A stretch of 60,907 bases of DNA from Bacteroidia bacterium. GTDB taxonomy: Bacteria; Bacteroidota; Bacteroidia; Bacteroidales; VadinHA17. The position numbers were made by a program, and so were the translations under genes. The DNA is taken from the NCBI GenBank assembly GCA_026391215.1, contig JAPLDX010000089.1, positions 1 to 60,907 of the forward strand, given 5' to 3'. The notes below the pieces were generated by a model. The model searched no databases. It saw only the letters and a list, made by a program, of their open reading frames with translations, and had not been told where the DNA came from. Of the stretch, positions 37,770 to 47,516 are shown in pieces. Position 1 is the stretch's first letter; each line of letters opens with the position of its first letter.

Positions 37770-38114
37770 ATGATACCAACCGACCTGATCAAGGGATCAC
37801 TGAAGACAATAGTCCTGAAGGTGCTGGAAGAAAATAACCGTATGTACGGTTATCAAATTACCCATAAAGTGGAAGAACTCACACAAGGTAAGATCAAGCT
37901 TACGTACGGAGCGCTGTATCCTGTGCTCCATAAGCTTGAGAGTGAAGGTGTGCTTGTAACTGAATCGGAAAATTTCAACAACCGGATCCGGATCTATTAC
38001 AGCCTGACAAAGAAAGGGCACTCCGTTGTAGAAGAGAAGATCAAGGAGTTGCAGGAATTCATCGAGTCTCTTCAAAGTATTGTAAATCCTCAACCCGGGT
38101 TGAGATATGCCTGA
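37770..38114 (+). CDS. PadR-family transcriptional regulator
   Basis: A 114-residue winged-helix protein with the PadR layout: LKGSLKTIVLKVLEENNRMYGYQI opens the fold (key GYQI), LTYGALYPVLHKLESEGVL is the recognition helix and wing, and a short C-terminal dimerisation helix follows. PadR proteins are usually repressors relieved by a ligand. The next gene starts 8 bases inside its end, so regulator and membrane proteins form one operon. The paired membrane proteins at 38107 and 39567 are its likely targets. Confidence 0.93.
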   Translation: MIPTDLIKGSLKTIVLKVLEENNRMYGYQITHKVEELTQGKIKLTYGALYPVLHKLESEGVLVTESENFNNRIRIYYSLTKKGHSVVEEKIKELQEFIESLQSIVNPQPGLRYA

Positions 38115-39543
38115 ACTCTCTCTCTATAATATCGACCAGATAAGTAATGATGTCAGGAAGCAGGAGATCACCTTTTCTCATTTGGTCGATGAACTTATTG
38201 ATCACCTGTGCTGCGATGTTGAACAGGAGATGCAGGACGGACTTGATTTCTCTGAAGCTTATCGCAAAGTGAAGCATAAAATGGGTTCCGGCAGACGGCT
38301 TAAGGAAATTCAGGAAGAAACATTATATGTAGTTGACACCAAATACCGATATATGAAAAACACTATGAAAATTTCAGGCATTGCCGGCACAGTGTTGCTT
38401 GGCTTTGGCGCATTATTCAAGATCCAGCATTGGCCCCTTGCTGGGATTATGACGACCCTCGGGGCTGTAGCTCTGGCATTCATATTCATGCCTTCAGCCC
38501 TCGGAATTCTCTGGAAAGAGACTCATAACAGGAAGAGGATTTTTCTCTTCATCTCAGCATCCCTTGCAGGAATGTTGTTTATATTAGGTACATTATTTAA
38601 AGTACAGCATTGGCCGGGAGCAGGTATTATGTTAAGCGTGGCTGTTCTTTTTGGCATTTTTTTATTTATCCCGTCACTGCTTGCAGGCAAGCTGCAGGAT
38701 CAGGAAAACAAGGCTAAAAGACCTGCTTATTTTCTCGGCGCCATTGGAATTATGTGCTATGCTGCAGGTATGCTTTGCAAGATACAACACTGGCCTCTAG
38801 CAGGTTTACTCATGGTCTTGGGCCTTATCATTCTCGGGTGTATTGCCTTTCCATTGTACACATGGTTTACATGGAAGGAGGAAAACCATATCAGCTCACG
38901 GTTCCTGTACCTGGTAATCGGTATGCTATTGATTATTGTGCCCGGAGCCCTCATTAATCTTAACCTTCAGGGTGGGTACGAAAAAGGCTTTTACCCTCAC
39001 CTTGAGGAACAACAATTAATGTACGACATTAATTCAGCCCGGAACAATTCTCTCTTAGCCACGTACCATGATTCCTTGAGTTATCCGCAGATGGAACAGA
39101 TCCATTTAAGGACTGCCGAACTTGTTTCGTATATCAACGATATCCAGGTAAAAATGGTTCAGGAATCAGAAGGTAAACCGGGTCAGCCCGCTGTAAGTCC
39201 CGATCAGATCAAACAGACTGCAAACGGACCTGTGATCCAGTACACTCTTCTAAGAAGACCATTTCATCCAGCTCCTGTGAAGGATTTTCTTCTGCCCGGG
39301 ACCACCTCACGCCAGGAACTTGATGCACTTCTCAAGGATTATTCAGGTTTCATTTCCGGATTATTAACAGGAGAAGACCTTAAAAAGATTACAAGTCTCC
39401 TGTCACCATCGAACTATATGCCGGAAGAGCTTGCCGAAGACCGTCAGGTTTCAATGATGTCTGGTCTCCATTCACTGGAGCTGATGAAAAACAGCCTCCT
39501 GATTGTTGAGTCTGATATGTTGAAACATATTGCAAAACGCTAG
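38107..39543 (+). CDS. Multi-pass membrane protein with three FK(I/V)QHWP motifs
   Basis: A 478-residue protein. Residues ~1-75 are soluble, helical and charged, in the position of the HAAS domain often paired with PadR regulators. Then come about eight membrane helices (~85-300). A short motif repeats three times at helix ends: LFKIQHWPLAGIM, LFKVQHWPGAGIML and LCKIQHWPLAGLLM. The same type of motif (FKxxHWPGA) is known at the N-terminus of gliding-motility protein GldL. A ~180-residue extracytoplasmic C-terminal region ends the chain. I do not recognise a named function. It overlaps the PadR gene by 8 bases and precedes a smaller relative. Confidence 0.85.
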   Translation: MPELSLYNIDQISNDVRKQEITFSHLVDELIDHLCCDVEQEMQDGLDFSEAYRKVKHKMGSGRRLKEIQEETLYVVDTKYRYMKNTMKISGIAGTVLLGFGALFKIQHWPLAGIMTTLGAVALAFIFMPSALGILWKETHNRKRIFLFISASLAGMLFILGTLFKVQHWPGAGIMLSVAVLFGIFLFIPSLLAGKLQDQENKAKRPAYFLGAIGIMCYAAGMLCKIQHWPLAGLLMVLGLIILGCIAFPLYTWFTWKEENHISSRFLYLVIGMLLIIVPGALINLNLQGGYEKGFYPHLEEQQLMYDINSARNNSLLATYHDSLSYPQMEQIHLRTAELVSYINDIQVKMVQESEGKPGQPAVSPDQIKQTANGPVIQYTLLRRPFHPAPVKDFLLPGTTSRQELDALLKDYSGFISGLLTGEDLKKITSLLSPSNYMPEELAEDRQVSMMSGLHSLELMKNSLLIVESDMLKHIAKR

Positions 39544-39566
39544 AAATCAAGTTAATACATAGAATC

Positions 39567-40502
39567 ATGAAACAAAAGATATATATATTAGGCGTGGTTA
39601 CTGCAATTATCATCCTGACAGGTACCATATTTAAGGTAAATCACTGGCCGGGAGCTGGTCAAATGTTAGTAATAGGACTTGTCACCCTGGTTCTTGTCTT
39701 TATGCCATTGGCCTTGATTAATCATTATAAAGGTGCAGGGAATAAACAGAATCTGCTGCTTCACATAGTGACATGGCTGACCTGTTTTGTTGTATTCACC
39801 GGAATGCTTTTCAAGATACAGCACTGGACAGGAGCTGGGCCACTGATGGCTGTTGGAATTATTTTCCCTTATGTTGTCTTCCTTCCGGTTTTCCTGGTCA
39901 CAATTGCTAAAAACAAAAACTTCAACATTTATAATACTGTTTTTGTCCTGTTGTTGCTGGCAGTTAATTCTGTTTTCTGCGCTCTTCTTGCATTAAATGT
40001 AACCAGAGAGAGAATCCATGACAGTTTTAATTTATCCGACAACTATAATAAGGTTGAATCGGTTCTGAAACAGCTCCCTGTCTCTGATCCGCAATCTCCT
40101 GTCAATCTTAAGATTGATGAAGTATTAAAGATCGTAGATGAATATCAAAAGCTTATTTTTGCAAAGAATGGATCAACCGAAGATCAATGGAACAGTGGTA
40201 AGGATATTTTAAGGTGGCCGGATATGATAGGTTTAGCAGCAGTGGCATTGGCAGAATCCGGCGAATCTCCATACGGATCAAAGCTTCAGAATGGAATGAA
40301 AGAGTTGATCTCATTGATGGGGGAAACACCGGGGTATGAAAAAATGGCTGAAAACGCGATAACTATTTTTGACCTTGATCCACCTATGAAGGATGACGCG
40401 GTATGGCCTGTCTGGAAATTCAATAATGAAAACAATACCTGGGTGCTCATTTACCTTGATGGTCTTGAAACGAACCTTAAGCTGATAAAAGCGACACTCT
40501 AG
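39567..40502 (+). CDS. Second membrane protein with the FKxxHW motif
   Basis: A 311-residue protein with about four membrane helices in the first 145 residues and a soluble C-terminal half. Two motif copies are visible: IFKVNHWPGAGQML and LFKIQHWTGAGPLM. The overall plan resembles the C-terminal part of the 38107-39543 protein, so the two are probably diverged paralogues acting together. It starts 23 bases after that gene and ends at a strong terminator. No enzymatic motif was found. Confidence 0.83.
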   Translation: MKQKIYILGVVTAIIILTGTIFKVNHWPGAGQMLVIGLVTLVLVFMPLALINHYKGAGNKQNLLLHIVTWLTCFVVFTGMLFKIQHWTGAGPLMAVGIIFPYVVFLPVFLVTIAKNKNFNIYNTVFVLLLLAVNSVFCALLALNVTRERIHDSFNLSDNYNKVESVLKQLPVSDPQSPVNLKIDEVLKIVDEYQKLIFAKNGSTEDQWNSGKDILRWPDMIGLAAVALAESGESPYGSKLQNGMKELISLMGETPGYEKMAENAITIFDLDPPMKDDAVWPVWKFNNENNTWVLIYLDGLETNLKLIKATL

Positions 40503-40521
40503 GACATGTAAATATTCTCTG

Positions 40522-40553
40522 AAAGAAGGCATCTCGCAAGGGTGCCTTCTTTT
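40522..40553 (+). terminator. Rho-independent terminator of the PadR operon
   Basis: AGAAGGCA (40524-40531) pairs with TGCCTTCT (40543-40550) around an 11-base loop and leads into a T-rich tail, 20 bases past the last stop codon. Confidence 0.82.
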
Positions 40554-40600
40554 ATTTTTATAATATTGAATCTATCTACTGCCGACTTCTGTCTCTTGAT

Positions 40601-40814
40601 CACATGTACCCACCCCCTGCCCCTCCCTACTTCGTAAGGAGGGGTGCGCGTACTTAATATAGAGAATATGCATGGGCGCTAAGAGATAATATGACAGATG
40701 TATTGACGATAATCCGGGAATTACTCATATAATAAGTTAATATTCAATAACATACAAGATTTTGTCTCCCCCTCCTTACGAAGTAGGGAGGGGGATTAAG
40801 GGGGTGGGTACGTG
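40601..40814. repeat. Long inverted repeat, MITE/REP-like
   Basis: Arms of about 45 bases face each other: GTACCCACCCCCTGCCCCTC continuing to AGGAGGGG (40605-40644), and the reverse complement from CCCCCTCCTTACGAAG to GGGGGTGGGTACGTG (~40768-40814). The shared core CCTCCCTACTTCGTAAGGAGG is itself a hairpin. The ~120-base centre is AT-rich and has no gene. It resembles the element at 10598-10737. No coding sequence was found in the 423-base gap between the terminator and the TolC-family gene. Confidence 0.75.
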
Positions 40815-40925
40815 TCACTTCTGAGGGAATTCTCCCTTTTCGTCGGTAAAATCTGCCAGTATATCCAGTTTATTTTTTCTTCCCTCCTCCTTCCCATATT
40901 TTTATCGCAAAATAGATAAAGATCT

Positions 40926-42245
40926 ATGAGGAAATATATTTTAATATTCAGTTTGATCCTGGCAACAATAAGTGAAAATATTTTTGCACAACAGGATAGT
41001 ACCTGGACCCTGGGGGAGTGTATTGACTATGCGTTCAGTCAGAACATAACTATTCGCAAGAGCGAACTTACCAACCAGAGGCACAGCCTTTATGCCGGTC
41101 AGGCAAAAGCACAGAGGTTCCCATCAGTGAACGCTTCGGTAAATCAGAATTTCAACTGGGCTAAAAGCACGGTCAGCGGTGAGTCAGGGCTTACCGGGAG
41201 TAATAGTACAGGCTACTCGTTGAATTCAGGAGTCACAGTTTTCAACGGATCAAAGCTGACTAACCAGATTAAACAGGCTGAACTCGATATTGAAAGCGGA
41301 AAATATTCGCTTGAAACCACCCGTGAATCGATCAGCCTTAGCATCCTTAATGCCTATATTCAGATATTATATGCTGAAGAACAGGTTAAGAACAGTGAGA
41401 AGCAGATAGAATCAACAAAAAGTCAGCTCAACCTTGCAGGTGAAAGACTTCTGCTAAGAGGGATATCCCAGGCCGACTATGCCCAGGTTAAATCACAGCT
41501 GGCAAACGAGAAGCTTACCCTGGCAAATTCACAAAGCCAGCTGGCTATTGCTAAAGTCAACCTGATGCAACTAATGGAATTGCCTGTAACAGCCGATTTT
41601 AGTATTGCCAATCCCGATCTTTCCGGATCCCTGAATCAGAACCGGGTGACTGATGTAAAGGCAGTCTATGAGGCAGCAATTGCAATAAAACCGCAGATCA
41701 TGAACGCTGCAGTAAACAAGGAGATTGCATCTCTGGATGAAAAGATAGCAAAAGCAGGCTATTATCCGACTTTATCTGCCAGTGCAGGAATAGGATCAAA
41801 CTATTCAAGCATCGGGATTGATTCTTATTTTGACCAGGTAAATAATGGCATCAGCCCTTCGGCAGGACTCTCACTGTCAATTCCGATTTATCAGAGGAGC
41901 CTGGTAAAAACCAATGTAGCAGTTGCAAAAATTGGCTACCAGGATGCAGAATTGTCAGAGATAAATACAAGAAACGAGTTAAGAAAAAACATTGAGCAGG
42001 CATGTCAGGATGTTACCTCAGCCCAGATCGAATATGAAGCAAGTCTTGAATCATACAAAGCAACTCTTGAATCTTCGATGCTTTCGGATGAGAAATTCAG
42101 CCAGGGCATGATAAATTCGGTCGATTACCTTGTTTCAAAAACCAGCCTGATAGTTGCCGAGAGTCAGCTGCTTCAATCGAAATACAACCTGATATTCAGC
42201 TACAAGGTCCTCGATTTTTATTCAGGGATTCCTTTATCAATTTAA
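40926..42245 (+). CDS. TolC-family outer membrane efflux channel
   Basis: A 439-residue protein with a signal peptide (residues 1-22, ending IFAQQ) and two repeats of long helices with beta-strand turns, as in the outer membrane efflux family (SLSILNAYIQILYAEEQVKN, QADYAQVKSQLANEKLTLA). It forms the outer membrane exit duct for the tripartite pump encoded by the next three genes. The adaptor gene starts 28 bases later. No carrier-specific features are visible, so the exported compound is unknown. Confidence 0.93.
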   Translation: MRKYILIFSLILATISENIFAQQDSTWTLGECIDYAFSQNITIRKSELTNQRHSLYAGQAKAQRFPSVNASVNQNFNWAKSTVSGESGLTGSNSTGYSLNSGVTVFNGSKLTNQIKQAELDIESGKYSLETTRESISLSILNAYIQILYAEEQVKNSEKQIESTKSQLNLAGERLLLRGISQADYAQVKSQLANEKLTLANSQSQLAIAKVNLMQLMELPVTADFSIANPDLSGSLNQNRVTDVKAVYEAAIAIKPQIMNAAVNKEIASLDEKIAKAGYYPTLSASAGIGSNYSSIGIDSYFDQVNNGISPSAGLSLSIPIYQRSLVKTNVAVAKIGYQDAELSEINTRNELRKNIEQACQDVTSAQIEYEASLESYKATLESSMLSDEKFSQGMINSVDYLVSKTSLIVAESQLLQSKYNLIFSYKVLDFYSGIPLSI

Positions 42246-42273
42246 ATTATTAAAAAGAAAATTATACAAAATC

Positions 42274-43563
42274 ATGAAAAAGAAAATATTAATAATCGCC
42301 GGCATAGTTATAGTGGCAGCAGTAATACTGCTTATTATAAAGCCCTTTTCAAAAAAGGAAGCTGCATACACTTTTGATACAGTCAAAGTTGAAAGGGGAT
42401 CGATCTCCAATGCCGTGACCGCGACAGGTACCATTGAAGCTATAACGACTGTGGATGTTGGTACACAGGTCTCTGGAATAATTAAGAAAGTATATGTTGA
42501 TTTTAACGATAATGTCAAAGAAGGTCAGCTGCTGGCAAAAATTGATGAAACAAATCTTCTTGAACAGCTTAAGCAGAGCCAGGCTAATCTTGATATAGCA
42601 GTAGCACAGTTAAACTACCAGGAGGCAACTTATAAAAGAATGAAAGCTCTTTATGAGAAGCAGCTGGTTGCTGAGGCTGATTACGATCAGGCTCTTTTTA
42701 ACTACGAAAATGCCAAAGCTTCTGTTGTCAATTCCAGATCAGCAGTCTCAAGAGCTAAAGTTAACCTTGACTATGCAACTATTACTTCCCCGATCGATGG
42801 AGTTGTTCTGAACAGGGCAATAGAGGAAGGACAGACTGTCGCCGCCAGCTTCAACACCCCGACACTTTTTACAATCGTCAATGACCTTACCCAGATGGAG
42901 GTTCAGACAAGCGTAGATGAGGCAGATATTGGAAAGGTAAATGAGGGTCAGATGGTCGAGTTTACTGTTGACGCTTATCCCGATCTGAAATTTGAAGGAT
43001 CCGTTTCACAGGTACGGCTCCAGCCGGTGACCACCAATAATGTCGTCACCTACGTTGTGATTCTTAATGCTCCGAATCCTGACAAGAAGCTAATGCCGGG
43101 GATGACAGCCAGCGCTACAATATATGTTGAGAAAAAGGATAAAGCCCTTACCCTCTCCGGGAAAGCAATCAGGTTCTCTCCTGATCAGGAATATCTGACG
43201 AAAATGATGTCAAAATTGCCAAAAGGAGCCACAGATCCCGATATGGCGCAGGCTACTTTACCATCCGGTACGGAAGCTGGTCAGATGCCTGACATGGGAT
43301 CGATGCCTGCAGGGATACCTCCAATGGGTATGTTTCCGGGAACAGGTGAAACAAATGCCAAAACCAAAACTGTATGGGTAAAGGACGATAAGGGAGGCAT
43401 CCTCCCTGCAATGGTTACCCTGGGAATCGAAAATGGTTCAAGCGTTGAGATCGCTTCAGGGCTCAATGAAGGTGATGAGGTTGTTATATCAATGTCAGGT
43501 GGAACAGGTAAAAAATCCACCTCAAGATCAAACATGGGTCCTGGCGGACCAATGCCATTCTAA
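42274..43563 (+). CDS. Membrane-fusion adaptor (MacA/HlyD family)
   Basis: A 429-residue periplasmic adaptor with one N-terminal membrane helix (residues ~5-22), a barrel-lipoyl core (VTATGTIEAITTVDVGTQVS, DGVVLNRAIEEGQTVA), an alpha-hairpin (~95-165) and a C-terminal beta domain. A Met/Gly/Pro-rich insert (GQMPDMGSMPAGIPPMGMFP region, ~330-355) is unusual for the family and could be a flexible or metal-binding loop. It links the ABC permease to the TolC-like channel. The ATP-binding gene begins immediately after its stop. Confidence 0.92.
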   Translation: MKKKILIIAGIVIVAAVILLIIKPFSKKEAAYTFDTVKVERGSISNAVTATGTIEAITTVDVGTQVSGIIKKVYVDFNDNVKEGQLLAKIDETNLLEQLKQSQANLDIAVAQLNYQEATYKRMKALYEKQLVAEADYDQALFNYENAKASVVNSRSAVSRAKVNLDYATITSPIDGVVLNRAIEEGQTVAASFNTPTLFTIVNDLTQMEVQTSVDEADIGKVNEGQMVEFTVDAYPDLKFEGSVSQVRLQPVTTNNVVTYVVILNAPNPDKKLMPGMTASATIYVEKKDKALTLSGKAIRFSPDQEYLTKMMSKLPKGATDPDMAQATLPSGTEAGQMPDMGSMPAGIPPMGMFPGTGETNAKTKTVWVKDDKGGILPAMVTLGIENGSSVEIASGLNEGDEVVISMSGGTGKKSTSRSNMGPGGPMPF

Positions 43564-44355
43564 ATGGCAGATAATCAGCAGTTAAAACTCAGGATTATGA
43601 AAAACATAATAATAGAGATAAACGGACTCCGGAAAGATTACCATATTGGAGAGGTTACGGTGCACGCATTGCGGGGAGTGGACCTCAAAATAGAAGAAGG
43701 TGAATTTGTGGCAATAATGGGTGTGAGCGGATCCGGGAAATCTACAATGCTTAATATCCTTGGCTGTCTAGATAAGCCGACCCATGGTAATTACATGCTC
43801 GATAGCGTCAATATTAATACACTTGATAAAGACGCAACTGCAAAGCTTCGTAATAAAAAACTCGGTTTTGTCTTTCAGGCATATAATCTGCTGCCCAGGA
43901 CAACCGCTCTGGAGAATGTTGAACTTCCTTTGTTCTACAACAGTAAAGTAGGTTCCAGGGAGCGCAAGGAGAGAGCTGTCAATGCTTTAGAGGCTGTTGG
44001 TCTTGCTGACCGTATGCATCATATGCCAAATCAGCTTTCGGGAGGACAGCAGCAGAGGGTGGCAATTGCCCGATCCCTGGTAAACGATCCGGTTCTGATT
44101 CTCGCCGATGAACCAACCGGGAATCTTGATACAAGGACATCATTCGAAATAATGGAGCTTTTTCAGGATCTTAATGAAAAGGGAAGAACGATTGTCTATG
44201 TGACACATGAGTCCGATATTGCAAAGTTCGCAACACGTAATGTCATTTTCAGGGATGGAAAAATCCAGCGCGAGAACGTTGTAAGCGAAAGGCTTAATGC
44301 CAGGGAGATCCTTAAAACCCTGCCTGTAGAGAATATTGAAGAATTTGATGCATAA
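43564..44355 (+). CDS. ABC transporter ATP-binding protein (MacB/LolD type)
   Basis: A 263-residue ATPase with Walker [11 protein letters not shown]-loop, signature [15 protein letters not shown], and Walker [12 protein letters not shown], as in the MacB/LolD/FtsE group. The ATG at 43597 ([15 protein letters not shown]) is the more likely start, as homologues begin near that lysine-rich strand. It hydrolyses ATP to drive the permease encoded downstream, which overlaps it. The separate ATPase and permease polypeptides contrast with the fused MacB of E. coli. Confidence 0.94.
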   Translation: MADNQQLKLRIMKNIIIEINGLRKDYHIGEVTVHALRGVDLKIEEGEFVAIMGVSGSGKSTMLNILGCLDKPTHGNYMLDSVNINTLDKDATAKLRNKKLGFVFQAYNLLPRTTALENVELPLFYNSKVGSRERKERAVNALEAVGLADRMHHMPNQLSGGQQQRVAIARSLVNDPVLILADEPTGNLDTRTSFEIMELFQDLNEKGRTIVYVTHESDIAKFATRNVIFRDGKIQRENVVSERLNAREILKTLPVENIEEFDA

Positions 44356-45589
44356 AAATAACAGAGGTATGAATTTAACGAATTTATTTAAAATAGCTAT
44401 TAGAGCGCTCGTAAGGAATAAACTGAGAGCCTTCCTGACAATGCTCGGAATTATTATCGGTGTTGCCTCTGTAATAGCCATGCTTGCAATCGGCGAAGGT
44501 TCCAAGAAGAGCATACAGGATCAGATGTCTTCCATGGGGACTAACCTGATTATGGTAATGCCAAATATGCAAAGAAGAGGAGGAGTAAGCCTTGGCGCAT
44601 CAAGCTCAATGGCGCTGAAATACAGCGATGTAACTGCAATCCGCAATGAAGCTGCTTCAATTGCTGCCGTTTCACCTGCTGTTAACGCAAATGGCCAGGT
44701 TATATATGGCAATCAGAATACACAAACATCCATCTATGGAGTTAGCGAGGAATATCTTGATATACGAAAACTTGAAATTCAAAGCGGAAGGATCTTCAAT
44801 TCAAATGAAGTCAGAAGCATGTCGAAAGTATGTATACTTGGACAAACAGTTGTGGATAACCTTTTTGGTAAAGGAGCAGATCCAGTCGGAATTTCAATCC
44901 GTATAAAGAACCTGCCGTTTGAAATTATTGGTGTTCTTAAAGATAAGGGGGAAAGCGGAATGGGACAGGACCAGGATGACCTGATCCTGGCTCCATATAC
45001 TACTGTTCAGCGCCGCCTGGCAGCTGTAGATTATATAAATGGTATTTATGCTTCTGCAGTGAGCGAGGAGAAAAGCGCATCGGCAATAACTGAAGTAGAG
45101 GAAATACTCCGGAGAACTCATAAAATAAAAGAATCGGAGGAAGATGACTTCAGGATAATGTCACAATCAGAACTGCTCGAAACTGTCTCAAGTATAACCA
45201 ACATTATGAAATATTTGCTGGGCGCAATTGCCGGTATTTCACTGCTGGTGGGAGGCATCGGAATTATGAACATCATGTTTGTTTCTGTAACTGAACGTAC
45301 ACGTGAAATAGGACTGCGCATGTCAATCGGTGGAAGGGGAAAGGATATCCTGAGACAATTCCTTGTGGAATCAATGCTATTGAGCTTGCTCGGAGGAGCT
45401 GTCGGTATAATATTCGGTTACCTTATTGCAAAGGGTGCCGGAACCCTTATGAACATGCCGCCAGTTGTAACATCACAGTCCATTGTACTTGCATTTGCTG
45501 TTTGCTTTATAATAGGTGTCTTTTTTGGCTGGTACCCGGCAAAAAAAGCTTCAAACCTCAGTCCGATTGATGCTCTGCGGTATGAATAA
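44336..45589 (+). CDS. MacB-like ABC transporter permease
   Basis: A permease of 406 residues from the preferred ATG at 44369 (preceded by AGAGG), or 417 from 44336. It has one N-terminal helix ([20 protein letters not shown]), a large periplasmic MacB-PCD domain (~50-270), and three FtsX-type helices at the C-terminus ([19 protein letters not shown], then [10 protein letters not shown]). The protein transmits the ATPase stroke to move substrates from the periplasm out through the TolC-family duct. It forms a four-gene pump with the genes upstream. Confidence 0.94.
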   Translation: MKNLMHKNNRGMNLTNLFKIAIRALVRNKLRAFLTMLGIIIGVASVIAMLAIGEGSKKSIQDQMSSMGTNLIMVMPNMQRRGGVSLGASSSMALKYSDVTAIRNEAASIAAVSPAVNANGQVIYGNQNTQTSIYGVSEEYLDIRKLEIQSGRIFNSNEVRSMSKVCILGQTVVDNLFGKGADPVGISIRIKNLPFEIIGVLKDKGESGMGQDQDDLILAPYTTVQRRLAAVDYINGIYASAVSEEKSASAITEVEEILRRTHKIKESEEDDFRIMSQSELLETVSSITNIMKYLLGAIAGISLLVGGIGIMNIMFVSVTERTREIGLRMSIGGRGKDILRQFLVESMLLSLLGGAVGIIFGYLIAKGAGTLMNMPPVVTSQSIVLAFAVCFIIGVFFGWYPAKKASNLSPIDALRYE

Positions 45590-45648
45590 TACGACTTCAA
45601 TAACTTATATTTGTTAAATGATAACAGAATACACAAAAAGCAGGAATA

Positions 45649-46758
45649 ATGAAAAATAGTTTCCTCGGAAGTAATAAGATCAAGATACTGATGCACTTTC
45701 TTGCATGGGCAATTCTGCTCGGATTACCGGTTTTTTTTATTAAAAGATTACAGGTAGGAAAAGATTTTATATGGCTGCATTATACAGGTACTCTTATCAG
45801 CGGACTAATATTCTATTCCAACTACCTGGTATTAATCCCACGATTTTTTTTCGGGATCAGGAGATATAAATACTTCCTTTCAGTGCTGGCTTTGATTGCT
45901 TTCTTTTATTTTGTTTCAGATATTTCCAGTGAGCTCATAATTAAGTATATACCGGGGAGCGCTAATATTGAAGAGACAGGTAAAAAACCTGAGGAAATGG
46001 AACAGAAACCCGAACCTCTTCCGGGAGGAAGATTTATCAGCCGGCCGCCTTTCAGACAAATGCATATCTTCAGCTATACATTTAATTCGCTCTTTATAGT
46101 TTTTTTCTCACTGGGATTAAAAGTCCTTGAACGCCATTCACAGGTTGAAAAGCTCCAGAAAGAACTTGAAAGAGATAAGCTTAACTCAGAATTGGCATTG
46201 CTGAAAAACCAGGTAAGCCCGCATTTTTTCTTTAACACGCTTAATAACATATATTCACTTATTGGAATAAATGCGGAAGATTCACAAAAGGCCGTCCTTA
46301 AGCTTTCAAAGCTGATGAGATATCTTCTTTATGAATCGGAACAGGGAAATACGAAGCTGAGCAGCGAGATTGATTTCCTGCACAATTATATCGATCTGAT
46401 GAAGCTGAGGATGAGCGACAAGATCAGCCTTTCTGTTTCATTTCCAGAGAAATATGAAGACATGAATATTCCGCCGCTCCTTTTTATCCCTTTCATTGAA
46501 AATGCTTTCAAACATGGTATAAGCTACCGCGAAAAATCTTTTATTGAAATAAGTATGCTTGCAGCAAAAGATTCATTAACCTTCAGATGCGTTAATAGTA
46601 ATGTTAAGAAAAAGGAAGATACTGAGGGAGTACATTCAGGTATAGGTCTTGAAAATGTGAATAAACGGCTTGATCTTCTTTTTCCGGGGAAGCATGATTT
46701 AAAGATAAACAGATCAGATGCAGTATTTGAAGTGCTCCTATATATTAACTTTGCCTGA
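45649..46758 (+). CDS. LytS/YehU-family sensor histidine kinase
   Basis: A 369-residue kinase with four N-terminal membrane helices (~10-35, 40-65, 72-95 and ~138-160), a coiled coil, the His-kinase domain (phospho-acceptor His192 in SPHFFFNTLNN) and an ATPase domain (N-box LLFIPFIENAFKHG, G-box SGIGLENV). It should phosphorylate the LytTR regulator encoded in the one-base-overlapping next gene. A possible -7 box (TATATTTG, 45606-45613) precedes it, so it may have its own promoter as well as read-through from the pump operon. Confidence 0.93.
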   Translation: MKNSFLGSNKIKILMHFLAWAILLGLPVFFIKRLQVGKDFIWLHYTGTLISGLIFYSNYLVLIPRFFFGIRRYKYFLSVLALIAFFYFVSDISSELIIKYIPGSANIEETGKKPEEMEQKPEPLPGGRFISRPPFRQMHIFSYTFNSLFIVFFSLGLKVLERHSQVEKLQKELERDKLNSELALLKNQVSPHFFFNTLNNIYSLIGINAEDSQKAVLKLSKLMRYLLYESEQGNTKLSSEIDFLHNYIDLMKLRMSDKISLSVSFPEKYEDMNIPPLLFIPFIENAFKHGISYREKSFIEISMLAAKDSLTFRCVNSNVKKKEDTEGVHSGIGLENVNKRLDLLFPGKHDLKINRSDAVFEVLLYINFA

Positions 46759-47474
46759 TGATCAAAGCTGTCGCTATCGATGATGAACCTCTTGCTCTTC
46801 AGCTTGTAACAGGATATATTGAGAAGACACCCGGGCTGAAGCTGGCAGGCAAATTTGATAATCCCCTGGATGCCGCTGATTTTCTGGCAAATAATAGTGT
46901 CGATCTTGTATTTGTTGATATACAGATGCCTGATCTTTCCGGCATAGAGTTTACAAGAATCATGGAGAAGGGGCCAAAGGTAATTTTTACAACAGCCTTC
47001 GAAAAATATGCTCTCGAAGGGTATAAACTCGAAATAGTAGATTATCTGCTTAAACCATTCAGCTATGAAGAGTTTTTATCGGCTGTTCAGAAAGCACAGC
47101 GGCTGATAAAGCTGGAACGGAATACCCCGGATAAGATTGATGCAAATGATGAATTTCTTTTTCTCAAGTCTGATTATAAAATAAAACGGATCAATTTCAA
47201 TGACATATTGTATGTTGAAGGGATGAAGGATTACGTAAAAGTATATACTCAGAATGATCCGAAACCAATACTATCCATATCAACGTTAAAGCTGCTTGAA
47301 GCAAAACTGCCACAGAATAAATTTATGCGTATCCATCGCTCCTTCATTGTAAATCTTGCAAAAATTGACACTATTGAAAGAAGCAGGATTGTATTCGGTA
47401 AAACTTATATACCTGTGAGCGATCAGTATAAAGATAAATTCCAGGATTTTCTTAATAAGAATTTTCTGATTTGA
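46758..47474 (+). CDS. LytTR-family response regulator
   Basis: A 238-residue regulator: receiver domain (1-~118) with phospho-acceptor Asp54 in VFVDIQMPDLSG and conserved Thr/Lys, then a LytTR DNA-binding domain (~140-238; KIKRINFNDILYVEGMKDY). It begins at the last base of the kinase gene. By position it probably controls the TolC-adaptor-ABC pump or the adjoining genes, sensing envelope stress or a pump substrate; that is inference from gene order. Confidence 0.95.
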   Translation: MIKAVAIDDEPLALQLVTGYIEKTPGLKLAGKFDNPLDAADFLANNSVDLVFVDIQMPDLSGIEFTRIMEKGPKVIFTTAFEKYALEGYKLEIVDYLLKPFSYEEFLSAVQKAQRLIKLERNTPDKIDANDEFLFLKSDYKIKRINFNDILYVEGMKDYVKVYTQNDPKPILSISTLKLLEAKLPQNKFMRIHRSFIVNLAKIDTIERSRIVFGKTYIPVSDQYKDKFQDFLNKNFLI

Positions 47475-47516
47475 ATATATTATCTTAGCTTTTCGGAACA
47501 TTTAATTGTATTTCAT

